64,000 bases of DNA from Pedococcus_A sp963730585 (GCA_963730585.1 CAVSSL010000013.1:124001-188000), one strand, 5' to 3'; numbered from the stretch's first letter, positions 24,042 through 34,481 are shown. Made by a program: numbers and translations. The notes: generated from the sequence alone by a model not told the origin.

Positions 24042-25301
24042 TCACGGCGGGGCGGCGTCCCAGGGCGTGAAGGTGAGCAGCGCCGCCGTGAACCAGAAGA
24101 CCCCGGCAGCCAGCGCCACCACGACGACGGCGACCCGGCGCCGCCAGTGCGCCACCACCGAGGCGCCGGTGGAGGTGCGCATGGCGACGCTGGCGACGAG
24201 GGCGGCGATCGGGAAGTCCAGCAGCAGGAAACGCCACATGCTGGTGATCGGCCGCACGACCGCCATGAGGTAGAGCGGGTAGGCCAGCGCCCAGGCCCGC
24301 AGCTCGATGGCGAGCCACCGACCGTGCCGTCCGAGCACCAGCGCGACGTAGGTCGCCACGAGGGCGAGCAGCACCGCGAGGCCGAAGAACCCGCGCTCGT
24401 CCCAGGCCCAGGCCACCCACAGCACGAACGGGCCCTTGTCGGGCTGCTGGCCCCAGGCCGCCTGGACGTCGAAGAACGCCGTGGGCAGGCCGCTGGCGAA
24501 ACCGACCAGCACGGGCCACGCGACCGCCGAGACCGCTGTCGCCCCCAGCATGACCACGGCGCTGGCCCGCTGGCCACGCAACGGCACCAGGCCCGCGGCG
24601 CGGTCCTCCCGCCACCGGATCACCAGGTGCGCCAGCGCCGCACACGCCAGGGCGGGCGCGACGCCCCGGGTGAAGCCGAGCGCGATGGCAACGACACCGA
24701 CCCAGAGGTACTGCCGTCGCATGAGCAGCAGCAGGGCTGCCGGCACCAGCACGCAGGCGAGCGCCTCGGTGTAGGGCATGACGAGGATGCCGGTGGCGGG
24801 GTAGAGGCACCACAGCGCCGCGGCGACCAGGGCGAGCCGCTCGCGGGCCGGCTGGGGCGCGGCGTGGAGGGCGAAGCGGAAGGCCTGCCAGACCAGCAGG
24901 ACGGCGACCGCGCCGAGCACGAGGTTCAGGGCCACCGCGGCGGCGGTGAACGGCAGCCCGGTCAGCATGAGGCCGCGCACGAGGAGCGGGAAGCCGGGGT
25001 AGAAGGCCCAGGCGCTGTAGGTGAGCAGGCCGGTCTCGGGGTCGGCCGGCAGCGGGAGGGGGTAGCCGCCCTCGGCGATCCGCCGGTACCAGACGCTGTC
25101 CCAGAGGCCGAGGACGTCGCCCACGGTCGGCCGGAGGTGCCCGACCCCGGCCGGCGTCTGGAACCACCTGGCCGCCACCGCCATCGCGACGACGACCAGC
25201 ACCCGGGTGAGGGCGTAGCACGTCAGCAGCGTGAGGACCGGGCGCCGCAGCGCCTGTCCCGCGATCTCGCTGCGCCGCTCGGCGGTGAGCAGGGCCGTCA
25301 T
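24042..25301 (-). CDS. Multi-pass GT-C glycosyltransferase-like protein (PIG-V/mannosyltransferase family), copy 2
   Basis: 419 residues with about ten hydrophobic helices. The first extracytoplasmic loop has WDSVWYRRIAEGGYP, the WDxxWY...GYP pattern of PIG-V-type enzymes, followed by AWAFYPGFPLLVRG. A late AYPLYLMAVVRPITSMWRFLL motif matches its upstream paralogue. It probably transfers a sugar from a polyprenyl phosphate outside the membrane. ATG 25301 overlaps the upstream stop by one base (TGATG), so the two are co-translated. Polar substrate unknown; lipoglycan synthesis is an inference. Confidence 0.82.
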   Translation of the reverse strand: MTALLTAERRSEIAGQALRRPVLTLLTCYALTRVLVVVAMAVAARWFQTPAGVGHLRPTVGDVLGLWDSVWYRRIAEGGYPLPLPADPETGLLTYSAWAFYPGFPLLVRGLMLTGLPFTAAAVALNLVLGAVAVLLVWQAFRFALHAAPQPARERLALVAAALWCLYPATGILVMPYTEALACVLVPAALLLLMRRQYLWVGVVAIALGFTRGVAPALACAALAHLVIRWREDRAAGLVPLRGQRASAVVMLGATAVSAVAWPVLVGFASGLPTAFFDVQAAWGQQPDKGPFVLWVAWAWDERGFFGLAVLLALVATYVALVLGRHGRWLAIELRAWALAYPLYLMAVVRPITSMWRFLLLDFPIAALVASVAMRTSTGASVVAHWRRRVAVVVVALAAGVFWFTAALLTFTPWDAAPP

Positions 25302-26494
25302 CACGGCGGGTAGTCCGACGGCGGCACGAACACCAGCAGCTCGGTGATCCAGAACGCCTGGCCGACCACCCCCAGCACGACGAGCGTGCCCGTGCGCCAC
25401 GAGAGCCAGCGCGCCGACCTCCCGACCCAGCCCCCGCCCAGCACGACCACGAGCAGCGGGAACAGCGGCAGCAGGTAGCGGAAGATGCTCGTGAACGGGT
25501 CGAGGACCAGGGCGAGGTATGCCGGGTAGGCCAGGCACCAGGCCCGCAGCTCCGGTCCCAGCGCACGAGCCCACGGCCCCAGCACCATGACCACCACCGT
25601 GGTCACGACCAGCGCCAGCGCGACCGGCCCGTAGGTCGCGGCCAGGTCGAAGTCGCGGAAGACCCACTCCGACATCCACAGCCACGGCTTGAGCGGGACG
25701 ATCTCGCCCCCGGCCCGCCAGGCAGCCATGGTGTCGGTGTAGGCGGTGGGCGACCCGGTGACGGCCCACGCGATGGTCGGCCACACCAGCCCGGAGACGC
25801 CGCACGCGACGAGCGCGGCCGCGCCGGCGGTGTACTCCCCGGCGGTGATGCGCCGGGCGCGGCGGGAGCGCCACCGCATGACCAGGGCGACGACCACCAC
25901 GGCCGCCGCAGGAAGGGCGATCGGCCGGGTGACCCCCAGCACCAGCGCCAGGGCCGCGGCCACGGACCACCGCCCGCGCACCACCGCCCACAGGAAGCCG
26001 CAGAGGACGAGCATCGCGAGCGACTCGGTGTAGGCCAGCTGGAGCGACACCGAGGCCGGGAAGGCTGCCCAGACGGCGACCGCGGCCAGCGCCACCCTGC
26101 CCTGGACCCGCTCGGCGAGGAGCCCCGCCATCAGCACCGCGGCCCCGAGCCCGCAGACGAGGGCCAGGGTGGAGGCCACCACGGGGAAGGACAGGCCGGT
26201 GACGCCCATCAGCCCGCGGGCCAGCATCGGGAACAGCGGGTAGAAGGCCCAGGCGTTCTGCGAGGGCGTGCCGCTGACGGGGTCGAGGGGCAGCGCGTGC
26301 GGGTAGCCCTGCTCGGCCACCGTGCGGTACCAGCTGCCGTCCCAGAGGACGGTCATGTCGAAGTAGTCGACGCTCGGGCCGGTCCACGACGCCACCGGCA
26401 CCTGCCGGTCCACCGCCATGAGCAGCATCAGCGTGGTGACCGCACGCAGCACGAGGTAGACGGCGGCGGCGCGCAGGGCGAGGGTTCGACTCAC
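25301..26494 (-). CDS. Multi-pass GT-C glycosyltransferase-like protein (PIG-V/mannosyltransferase family), copy 1
   Basis: 397 residues, paralogue of the next gene: both carry WDxxWYR.(I/V)AE.GYP, (N/S)AWAFYP.FP and a C-terminal AYPAYLALVLDPFTSIFRYLLPLFPL block. GTG 26494 overlaps the tag stop as GTGA. The duplication has diverged considerably, suggesting distinct acceptor specificities rather than a recent copy. In mycobacteria the GT-C enzyme PimE acts in PIM synthesis; whether these act on PIM-like lipids is not shown by sequence. Confidence 0.82.
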   Translation of the reverse strand: MSRTLALRAAAVYLVLRAVTTLMLLMAVDRQVPVASWTGPSVDYFDMTVLWDGSWYRTVAEQGYPHALPLDPVSGTPSQNAWAFYPLFPMLARGLMGVTGLSFPVVASTLALVCGLGAAVLMAGLLAERVQGRVALAAVAVWAAFPASVSLQLAYTESLAMLVLCGFLWAVVRGRWSVAAALALVLGVTRPIALPAAAVVVVALVMRWRSRRARRITAGEYTAGAAALVACGVSGLVWPTIAWAVTGSPTAYTDTMAAWRAGGEIVPLKPWLWMSEWVFRDFDLAATYGPVALALVVTTVVVMVLGPWARALGPELRAWCLAYPAYLALVLDPFTSIFRYLLPLFPLLVVVLGGGWVGRSARWLSWRTGTLVVLGVVGQAFWITELLVFVPPSDYPP

Positions 26495-27069
26495 CGGTCA
26501 CCAGCCCGGTGGCACCCCTCGAGGTGGTCGTCGACGACACCGCAGGCCTGCATCGCGGCATACATGGTCGTCGGTCCGACGAAGACGAAGCCCGCGCGCT
26601 TGAGCGCCTTCGCGAGCGCCCTCGACTCCGCCGAGGCGGCGGGCAGGTCGCCGGGGCCGGTGGGCCGCACGTGCTCGGCGGGGGCGAACGACCAGAAGAG
26701 GTCGTCGAGGCCACCGGCGTCGCGCAGGGCGACCACGGCGCGGGCGTTGGTGATCGCGGCGTCGATCTTCAGGCGGTTGCGCACGATCGAGGCGTCGGCC
26801 ATCAGCCGCGAGCGGTCGGCGTCGTCGAAGGCGGCCACCGTCTCGGGGTCGAAGCGCGCGAAGGCGTTCCGGAAGGCCTCCCGCTTGCGCAGGATGGTCA
26901 GCCACGACAGGCCGGACTGGAACGCCTCGAGGGTGAGCCGCTCGTAGAGCGCCTGCTCGCCCCGCACGGGCACGCCCCACTCGGTGTCGTGGTAGGCGAG
27001 GTAGTCAGGCGTGCTGCCGGCCCACGCGCACCGGGCGAGGCCGTCCTCGCCGACGAGCAGGGCGCTCAT
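26491..27069 (-). CDS. tag: DNA-3-methyladenine glycosylase I
   Basis: 192 residues. Motifs: RCAWAG and YLAYHDTEWGVPV at the N-terminus, LEAFQSGLSWLTILRKREAF, and the C-terminal zinc ligands including a late GCH. It removes 3-methyladenine from alkylated DNA. ATG 27069 overlaps the SRPBCC stop as ATGA, and its stop overlaps the GT-C gene. The mycobacterial tagA (Rv1210) also follows a DivIVA-like gene, so this block is conserved. The frame is open upstream only by accident. Confidence 0.94.
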   Translation of the reverse strand: MSALLVGEDGLARCAWAGSTPDYLAYHDTEWGVPVRGEQALYERLTLEAFQSGLSWLTILRKREAFRNAFARFDPETVAAFDDADRSRLMADASIVRNRLKIDAAITNARAVVALRDAGGLDDLFWSFAPAEHVRPTGPGDLPAASAESRALAKALKRAGFVFVGPTTMYAAMQACGVVDDHLEGCHRAGDR

Positions 27070-27596
27070 GCGGCGGTCCGGGCGGCGCGGCGCGCGGCCT
27101 CGTCCAGCATCGCGTCGAGGGCCGAGGCGAACATGGCCCGCGCGGCGCGGTCGACCAGCGGCTGGCTGAGCCGGCGCACGGGGCGCGGCCGCAGCGAGAT
27201 GTCCTCGGTCCACGTCACCGTGGCGCCGCCACCCGGCGCCGGCTCGACGCGCACGTCGGCCCAGCCGTCGAGGACGCGGCCCACCTTGAGCATCGAGAAA
27301 CGGCCCCCGCCCTGCTCCTCCACCGCTTCCTCCCCCACCTCCGCCACGGCTTCCTCCCCCGCCTTCTCCACGGCCTCCGAGGGCGGCTCCCACCGGGTGA
27401 GCACCATGGCGTCGGCGAAACCGAGCGGGCCGATGCCGCTCACGCCCGCCCAGCCCCAGCCGACCCGCGGCTCCCCGGGGTCGACGCGCATCGTCGTCAT
27501 GGGGATCCACCGCTCGTGGCCCACGAAGTCGGTGAGGACGTCCCACACCTGCGCCGGGGTGGCCGGGCTCGTGCGGTGGAGGCTGAAGACGGTCAT
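27066..27596 (-). CDS. SRPBCC-fold (polyketide cyclase/START-like) protein with acidic repeat insertion
   Basis: 176 residues. N-terminal TSPATPAQVWDVLTDFVGHERW and a C-terminal helix (LVDRAARAMFASALDAMLDEAARRA) are typical of SRPBCC lipid/ligand-binding proteins. Residues 74-94 are three 8-residue acidic repeats (EAVEKAGE type) inserted in a loop. No catalytic function can be assigned. Starts 2 nt downstream of the DivIVA-like stop and overlaps tag. Confidence 0.78.
   Translation of the reverse strand: MTVFSLHRTSPATPAQVWDVLTDFVGHERWIPMTTMRVDPGEPRVGWGWAGVSGIGPLGFADAMVLTRWEPPSEAVEKAGEEAVAEVGEEAVEEQGGGRFSMLKVGRVLDGWADVRVEPAPGGGATVTWTEDISLRPRPVRRLSQPLVDRAARAMFASALDAMLDEAARRAARTAA
27315..27377 (-). 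repeat. 24-bp imperfect tandem repeat inside SRPBCC gene
   Basis: About 2.6 units of a 24-bp repeat encoding E-A-V-x-x-x-G-E; in frame, so copy-number change would keep the reading frame. Confidence 0.7.
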
Positions 27597-27598
27597 GG

Positions 27599-27984
27599 TC
27601 AGGCGTCGTGCTCCTGGCGATGGGCTTCCTGCTGGACGGCTTCCTGCTGGACGGCTTCCTGCGGACGGCTTCCTGGCGCGGGATGTCCCCGTCGGTGGCT
27701 TCGCGACCGGTGGCCCTGAGCTCGGCGAGCTGGCGCTCCTGCTCGGCGAGCCGTTCCTGGAGGGCGTCGAGCACCCGGTCGACCTGGTCCATGCGGTATC
27801 CCCGCAGCGCCGTGTCGAAGTGCACGTCGGAGACCGTGCGGGCCGTGAAGTCCTCCCCCAGGCCGGGGTCGGGTTGGGAGGTGACCGGCTCGGAGAGCGG
27901 GTCGTAGCCGATGCGTCCGGCGAGCAAACCCGCGAACACGCCGACGAGGAGCACGGCGACGACGCTGAACAGGACCCAGATCAC
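27599..27984 (-). CDS. DivIVA-domain membrane protein, frameshifted in a tandem repeat
   Basis: One N-terminal transmembrane helix (VIWVLFSVVAVLLVGVFAGL) and a short DivIVA-type segment (VSDVHFDTALRGYRMDQVDRVL) with a coiled coil after it. The C-terminus is a QEAVQ repeat; the first unit is 14 nt instead of 15 (a T missing after 27662 on the plus strand), which throws the frame out. Adding one base restores QEAVQ repeats and a stop at 27599, 2 nt before the SRPBCC gene. As read, the frame has no stop until the end of tag. GTG 27984 is taken as start; GTG 28005 is an alternative. Position matches Rv1209 next to tagA (from memory). Confidence 0.75.
27625..27675. repeat. 15-bp tandem repeat with one 14-bp unit
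   Basis: Units 27625-27639 and 27640-27654 are identical 15-mers; 27655-27668 is the same minus one T; a partial unit follows. Replication slippage here would switch the reading frame of the DivIVA-like gene. Confidence 0.85.
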
Positions 27985-28039
27985 GACGAGATCGTCGCAT
28001 GTCACGACGCCGGCGACACATCCACCCGCCGGTGTCGGG

Positions 28040-28852
<813 letters not shown>

Positions 28853-28858
28853 GCGGGG

Positions 28859-28864
28859 AACCTA
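28859..28864 (-). promoter_or_regulatory. -10 box (TAGGTT) built on dapE stop codon
   Basis: TAGGTT, 6 nt, ATG 28852. The TAG at 28862-28864 is the dapE stop. Confidence 0.45.
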
Positions 28865-29950
28865 TGCCAGCCAGCGCAGCAGCGCCGCCTCGGCGGCCAC
28901 CAGCTGGCCCACCGGGCAGCGCTCGTCGTCGTGGTGGGCGAGGTTCGGGTCGCCCGGGCCGAAGTTGACGGCCGGGATGCCGAGGGCGGCGAAGCGCGCC
29001 ACGTCGGTCCAGCCCTCCTTGGCCACCACCGTCACGCCGAGCGCGTCGACGAAGGCCTTGGCCGCCGGGAGGTCCAGGCCGGGCCGCGCCCCGGCGGCGT
29101 TGTCGACGACGTCGACGTCGAACCCGTCGAAGAGCTGCCGCACGTGCTCGGCGGCCTCGTCCTCCGACAGGTCGGGCGCGTAGCGGTAGTTGACCGTCAC
29201 GACGCACTCGTCGGGGATGACGTTGCCGGCGATGCCGCCGGTGATGCCGGTCGCGTTGAGGGCCTCGCGGTACTCGAGCCCGTCGACGGTGACCGTGCGG
29301 GGCTCGTATGCCGTGAGGCGGGCGATGACCTCGCCCGCGTCGTGGATCGCGTTGTGCCCCTTCCACGGCCGGGCTGAGTGCGCGGCGACCCCGCGCGTCG
29401 TGACCAGCGCCCGCAGCGTGCCCTTGCAGCCGCCCTCGACCTGGGCCGCGGTCGGCTCGAGCAGCACGGCGAAGTCCGCCTCGAGCAGGTCGGGGCGGGC
29501 CTCCTGGATGAGGCGCAGTCCGTTGTACTGGCTGTCGACCTCCTCGCCTTCGTAGAAGACGAAGGTGAGGTCGCTCGGGGGCTCGGTCACCTGCGCGGCG
29601 ACCTTCAGCTGGACCGCGACGCCGCCCTTCATGTCGACGGTGCCTCGGCCCACGAGGTCGTCGCCCTCCATGCGGGTGGGGAGGTTCACCGGGTCCTTGG
29701 TCAGCGGCACCGTGTCAATGTGTCCCGCGAGCACGACGCGCTCGGGACGGCCGAGTGACGTGCGGGCGACCAGCGAGTTGCCGATGCGGGTGACCTCGAG
29801 GTGGGCCAGCGGGCGCAGGGCGGCCTCGATGGCGTCGCAGAGGGTGGCCTCGTCGTGGCTCACCGACTCGATGTCGCACACGGCGGCCGTCAGGGTGGTG
29901 ACGTCGGCCGACAGGTCGAGGACGGGCACGGTCGAGGGCGCTGAGGTCAT
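28862..29950 (-). CDS. dapE: Succinyl-diaminopimelate desuccinylase
   Basis: 362 residues. M20-peptidase zinc motifs: LAGHIDTVP, GRGTVDMKGGVAV, FYEGEEVDSQYNGL (catalytic Glu-Glu) and a dimerisation domain with TRGVAAHSARP. It removes succinate from N-succinyl-LL-DAP in lysine and peptidoglycan synthesis. Divergent from dapD across a 148-bp region with three 21-bp repeats. Leaderless start: TAGGCT 7 nt before ATG 29950. A further open frame upstream lacks similarity. Confidence 0.95.
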   Translation of the reverse strand: MTSAPSTVPVLDLSADVTTLTAAVCDIESVSHDEATLCDAIEAALRPLAHLEVTRIGNSLVARTSLGRPERVVLAGHIDTVPLTKDPVNLPTRMEGDDLVGRGTVDMKGGVAVQLKVAAQVTEPPSDLTFVFYEGEEVDSQYNGLRLIQEARPDLLEADFAVLLEPTAAQVEGGCKGTLRALVTTRGVAAHSARPWKGHNAIHDAGEVIARLTAYEPRTVTVDGLEYREALNATGITGGIAGNVIPDECVVTVNYRYAPDLSEDEAAEHVRQLFDGFDVDVVDNAAGARPGLDLPAAKAFVDALGVTVVAKEGWTDVARFAALGIPAVNFGPGDPNLAHHDDERCPVGQLVAAEAALLRWLA

Positions 29951-29957
29951 GGGCGCC

Positions 29958-29963
29958 AGCCTA
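29958..29963 (-). promoter_or_regulatory. -10 box (TAGGCT), leaderless start of dapE
   Basis: TAGGCT, 7 nt, ATG 29950. The 21-bp repeats begin 7 nt further upstream and cover the -35 region. Confidence 0.5.
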
Positions 29964-29969
29964 GCCAGC

Positions 29970-30032
29970 GCCGGTGCACGGACCGGTGAGGCCGGTGCAC
30001 GGACCGGTGAGGCCGGTGCGTGGACTGGTGAG
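29970..30032. repeat. Three 21-bp direct repeats between dapE and dapD
   Basis: Units 29970-29990 and 29991-30011 are identical; 30012-30032 differs at three positions. Each contains the near-palindrome ACCGGT. Perfect head-to-tail spacing of two helical turns suggests a regulator-binding array for one or both dap promoters. Confidence 0.85.
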
Positions 30033-30085
30033 GCCGAGGGCGCAGAGCGCTGGCGCCCGCGCACGGACCAGCCCGCCGACTCGCC

Positions 30086-30091
30086 TACGCT
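30086..30091 (+). promoter_or_regulatory. -10 box (TACGCT), leaderless start of dapD
   Basis: TACGCT, 7 nt, ATG 30099. Confidence 0.5.
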
Positions 30092-30098
30092 GTGCGCC

Positions 30099-31031
30099 AT
30101 GAGCAACGAGCGCAGCGCATGGGGATTCGGACTGGCGACCACCACCGACGACGGTGTCACCCTCGACACCTGGTACCCCGAGCCCGCGCTGGGCCAGGCC
30201 CCGACCGACGCGACCGCCCCCGAGGAGCTGCAGGCCCTCGTGGGCAAGGACGAGGTCCGCCGCGTGCGCCGCGAGCTCGTGCAGACCAGCATCGACCTCG
30301 ACTCCGCGCCGGCCGACGCCGCGGACGCCTACCTGCGCCTGCACCTGCTCTCCCACTGCCTCGTCGAGCCGAACACCGTGAACCTCGACGGCCTGTTCGG
30401 CATCCTGTCCAACGTCGTCTGGACCAGCCAGGGCCCGTGCGCCGTCGAGGGCTTCGAGATGACGCGTGCCCGCATGCGCGCCCGCGGTCCCGTGCAGGTC
30501 TTCGGCGTCGACAAGTTTCCCCGCATGACCGACTACGTCGTGCCCGCCGGGGTGCGCATCGGCGACGCCGACCGCGTGCGGCTCGGCGCCCACCTTGCGC
30601 CCGGCACGACCGTCATGCACGAGGGCTTCGTCAACTTCAACGCCGGCACGCTCGGCACCTCCATGGTCGAGGGCCGCATCAGCCAGGGCGTCGTCGTCGG
30701 CGACGGCTCCGACATCGGCGGCGGCGCCTCCACCATGGGCACCCTCTCCGGGGGCGGCACCGAGCGGGTCCGCATCGGCGAGCGCTGCCTGCTCGGCGCC
30801 GAGTCGGGCCTGGGCATCGCGCTCGGGGACGACTGCGTCGTCGAGGCCGGCCTCTACCTGACCGCCGGCACCAAGGTCACCCTGCCCGACGGCCAGGTCG
30901 TCAAGGCCCGCGAGCTCTCCGGCCAGGACAGCCTGCTCTTCCTCCGCAACTCCGTCACCGGCACCGTCGAGGCCCGCGCCCGCGACGGGCACGGCATCGT
31001 CCTGAACTCGGCACTGCATGCGAACGACTAG
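30099..31031 (+). CDS. dapD: 2,3,4,5-tetrahydropyridine-2,6-dicarboxylate N-succinyltransferase
   Basis: 310 residues, the actinobacterial DapD form. The C-terminal left-handed beta-helix shows hexapeptide repeats (VRIGDADRVRLGAHLAPGTTVMHEG; GGGASTMGTLSGGG), with an N-terminal helical domain. It succinylates tetrahydrodipicolinate with succinyl-CoA, the step before DapC and DapE, all three present in this window. Start ATG 30099 is fixed by the -10 spacing and MSNERSAWGFGLATTT homology. The last 14 nt overlap the next gene. Confidence 0.95.
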   Translation: MSNERSAWGFGLATTTDDGVTLDTWYPEPALGQAPTDATAPEELQALVGKDEVRRVRRELVQTSIDLDSAPADAADAYLRLHLLSHCLVEPNTVNLDGLFGILSNVVWTSQGPCAVEGFEMTRARMRARGPVQVFGVDKFPRMTDYVVPAGVRIGDADRVRLGAHLAPGTTVMHEGFVNFNAGTLGTSMVEGRISQGVVVGDGSDIGGGASTMGTLSGGGTERVRIGERCLLGAESGLGIALGDDCVVEAGLYLTAGTKVTLPDGQVVKARELSGQDSLLFLRNSVTGTVEARARDGHGIVLNSALHAND

Positions 31032-31926
31032 GCGTGACGGCAGGCGCGGCGGGCTGGTCCTCTCCGAGGAGCGGCCCCGTTCGCGTCGTCGACGCGTCCT
31101 GACCCGAGCGGTCCTCGCGCTGTTCGCCCTCAGCCTCGTCGTTGCCGGCTACCTCGGCTGGCAGGGCGTGGTCCGCAACTTCGGCGGCCCGCGCTGCCAG
31201 GCCACGGCGCTGGGCAACACCGTCGACTTCGACCCGTCGCAGACCGGCTACGCCGCCACGATCACCAGTCTGGCGGTCAAGCGCGGCCTGCCCCCGCGGG
31301 CGGCGACCATCGCCATCGCCACGGCCATCCAGGAGTCGAAGCTGCGCAACCTGCGCTACGGCGACCGCGACTCGCTCGGGCTGTTCCAGCAGCGGCCGTC
31401 GCAGGGCTGGGGCACCGAGGACCAGATCCTCGACCCGGTGCACGCGACCAACGCCTTCTACGACGCGCTCGTGAAGGTCAAGGGCTACGAGCAGATGGAG
31501 ATCACCAAGGTCGCCCAGGAGGTGCAGAAGAGCGCCTACCCCGAGGCGTACGCCGACCACGAGCAGGAGGGGCGGATCCTCGCCTCGACGATCAGCGGCC
31601 ACTCCCCCGGAGGGATCGGCTGCCGGCTCGACGCTGCCGACAGCGGCGACCCCCAAGCCCTGGCCTCGGCGCTGAAGACCGAGCTGGGCGTCGGTGCCAC
31701 CGTGAAGGGACGCACGGTCACCGTCCGCGCCAACTCCGACCTGCAGGCGTGGAACGTCGGCGCCTGGGCCGTGGCCAAGGCGAGCGTGCACGGGGTGACC
31801 GGCGTGAAGGTCGCTGACCGCGAGTGGACCCGCACCCGCGACGAGGACGGCTGGTCGTGGAAGAAGGTCTCCCCTGCGGCGGCCCGCACGGTGAGCATCA
31901 CCTTCGCCCCCGCCCCCCAGTCCTGA
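31018..31926 (+). CDS. Membrane-anchored lysozyme-like (SLT-type) protein
   Basis: 302 residues starting inside dapD. A basic N-terminus (RPRSRRRRVLTR) and one hydrophobic helix (about 28-48) form a signal anchor. The extracytoplasmic part has AATIAIATAIQESKLRNLRYGDRDSLGLFQQRPSQGWG, in which the Glu of QESKL sits where lytic transglycosylases have the catalytic acid. It probably acts on peptidoglycan, though such actinobacterial proteins are often left as hypothetical. Overlap with dapD links a wall enzyme to DAP supply. Nearest downstream: a 244-bp intergenic element. Confidence 0.72.
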   Translation: MRTTRRDGRRGGLVLSEERPRSRRRRVLTRAVLALFALSLVVAGYLGWQGVVRNFGGPRCQATALGNTVDFDPSQTGYAATITSLAVKRGLPPRAATIAIATAIQESKLRNLRYGDRDSLGLFQQRPSQGWGTEDQILDPVHATNAFYDALVKVKGYEQMEITKVAQEVQKSAYPEAYADHEQEGRILASTISGHSPGGIGCRLDAADSGDPQALASALKTELGVGATVKGRTVTVRANSDLQAWNVGAWAVAKASVHGVTGVKVADREWTRTRDEDGWSWKKVSPAAARTVSITFAPAPQS

Positions 31927-31946
31927 CCGCCGCCGGACCGGCCCCG

Positions 31947-32092
31947 CGGCATACCCGCCGGGCACAACGACACGGCATGCCCACCTCCGTGAGCTGCCGG
32001 CGGACGACAGACCGGCAGTCCACCCAGCGGTATGCCGCGTGCTCACCTCCCCGCGTGACCGCGCCGGCGTGTAGTCCGCCGGCGGTCACGAC
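31947..32092. repeat. Intergenic inverted-repeat element, related to 44457-44580
   Basis: CGGCATAC (31947) faces GTATGCCG (32030). Inside and beyond, TGCCGGCGGAC (31995-32005) is complementary to GTCCGCCGGC (32073-32082), and GTGACCGC...GCGGTCAC forms a second bulged hairpin (about 32055-32088). A 17-mer (32070-32086) recurs with one mismatch at 44559-44575. The 244-bp gap holds no ORF of note. Confidence 0.55.
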
Positions 32093-32170
32093 GCCAGGTC
32101 TCGTCCTATCGGCCGAGCCCACCCCCGACTGCGGCTGACACCATCAGCCTCGGGAGGACGCGGAGGGGCC

Positions 32171-33082
32171 ATGGGGCGAGTGCGCTGGCGCGCAGCGGTG
32201 ACGACGTCGGTCGTGTGCCTCGGGGCTGCCGCCCTCGGGGCCTGCGGAGGCGACGGCTTTCCCGGGGGCAGCACCGTGACCGTCACGGCAGCCGGCCGCA
32301 GCAGCGCCGTCGCGCCGCCCAGCCCCACGTCCACCGCGCCGGCCAGCTCCACACCCAGCGCAACGGCCAGCCACAGCGCCGCGACCCCGACGGCGCGGTC
32401 CACCCCTGAGCCAGCGACCCCGACCCCGACCGCTGCGTCCGGGCCACGTCTGCGGATCTCCCACCGCGTCGTGCCCGACAGCCGCGGACGACAGCTTCGC
32501 CTGCCTGCCTTCACCGTCGAGGCCCTGACCGACGACGCTGTGGCCGGCCGCGCGGCTCGAGCCCTCCAGCGGGCGCTCGAGGCCCAGGTCGCAGCGGTCG
32601 CCACCGACTGGGAGGCGGCCGCGGAGGCGGGCAGCGAGCCCGAGGGCAGTGTCTCGACCGAGCAGGTCTCCGTGCCCGTCAACGAGGCGGAGCTCGCCGT
32701 GGTGGCGTGGCGCGCCTCCGTCTACACCGGCGGGGCCCATCCGCTGGCGGTGCTCCGGTCGGTGACCGTCGACGTGGCCCACGGCCGCACGGTCACCGAC
32801 GCCGGGTTGCTCGGCCAGCTCCAGCAGGCGGGTGGACCGGCGTGGGACTTCGAGCGCGAGCTGCGCCGAGCCGTCACTCGGCAGCTCCCCGACGCGCCAG
32901 AGGTGGCCACGCTCACCCGAGACGAGCTGCACGTCTACCCGACCAGGGCCGGGCTGCACGTCACCGGCGACCAGTGCGTGCTCGCCTGCGCGCTGCCGCC
33001 CCTCGAGGTCACCATCGCGTGGGACCGGCTCGTGGGCCCGCGGGACGACATCGAGGCGCTGCCGGACGCCTGGGGCCTGTGA
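32171..33082 (+). CDS. Secreted lipoprotein with DUF3298/RsiV-like C-terminal domain
   Basis: 303 residues. GGAGGGG precedes ATG 32171 closely. A lipobox LGAC (Cys near 25), a Ser/Thr/Pro/Ala-rich linker (about 40-95), then a globular domain with AWRASVYTGGAHPLAVLRSVTVD, the pattern of DUF3298 proteins. No enzymatic motif. It should be tethered outside the membrane. Terminated by a 13-bp hairpin shared with gltA. Confidence 0.75.
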   Translation: MGRVRWRAAVTTSVVCLGAAALGACGGDGFPGGSTVTVTAAGRSSAVAPPSPTSTAPASSTPSATASHSAATPTARSTPEPATPTPTAASGPRLRISHRVVPDSRGRQLRLPAFTVEALTDDAVAGRAARALQRALEAQVAAVATDWEAAAEAGSEPEGSVSTEQVSVPVNEAELAVVAWRASVYTGGAHPLAVLRSVTVDVAHGRTVTDAGLLGQLQQAGGPAWDFERELRRAVTRQLPDAPEVATLTRDELHVYPTRAGLHVTGDQCVLACALPPLEVTIAWDRLVGPRDDIEALPDAWGL

Positions 33083-33123
33083 CGCCGCGGCCATCCGTCT
33101 CAGCGGCCCCCGTGGCAAAGGTC

Positions 33124-33156
33124 GAGGCCCGCACCGTGTCCTGCGGTGCGGGCCTC
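33124..33156. terminator. Bidirectional terminator between lipoprotein gene and gltA
   Basis: Perfect 13-bp stem (33124-33136 with 33144-33156), 7-nt loop, between convergent stops. Confidence 0.8.
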
Positions 33157-33182
33157 GTGTTCGGCCTGGAGCGACCGAGACG

Positions 33183-34481
<1,299 letters not shown>

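Noticed and set aside
24042..26714. Single 890-residue minus-strand frame covering both GT-C genes
   Set aside because: The two GT-C proteins lie in different frames with their own starts and overlap by one base; the upstream half of this frame is non-coding.
26491..28005. Apparent 504-residue DivIVA-Tag fusion
   Set aside because: The middle overlaps the SRPBCC gene in another frame and has no coding character; explained by the one-base loss in the tandem repeat at 27662.
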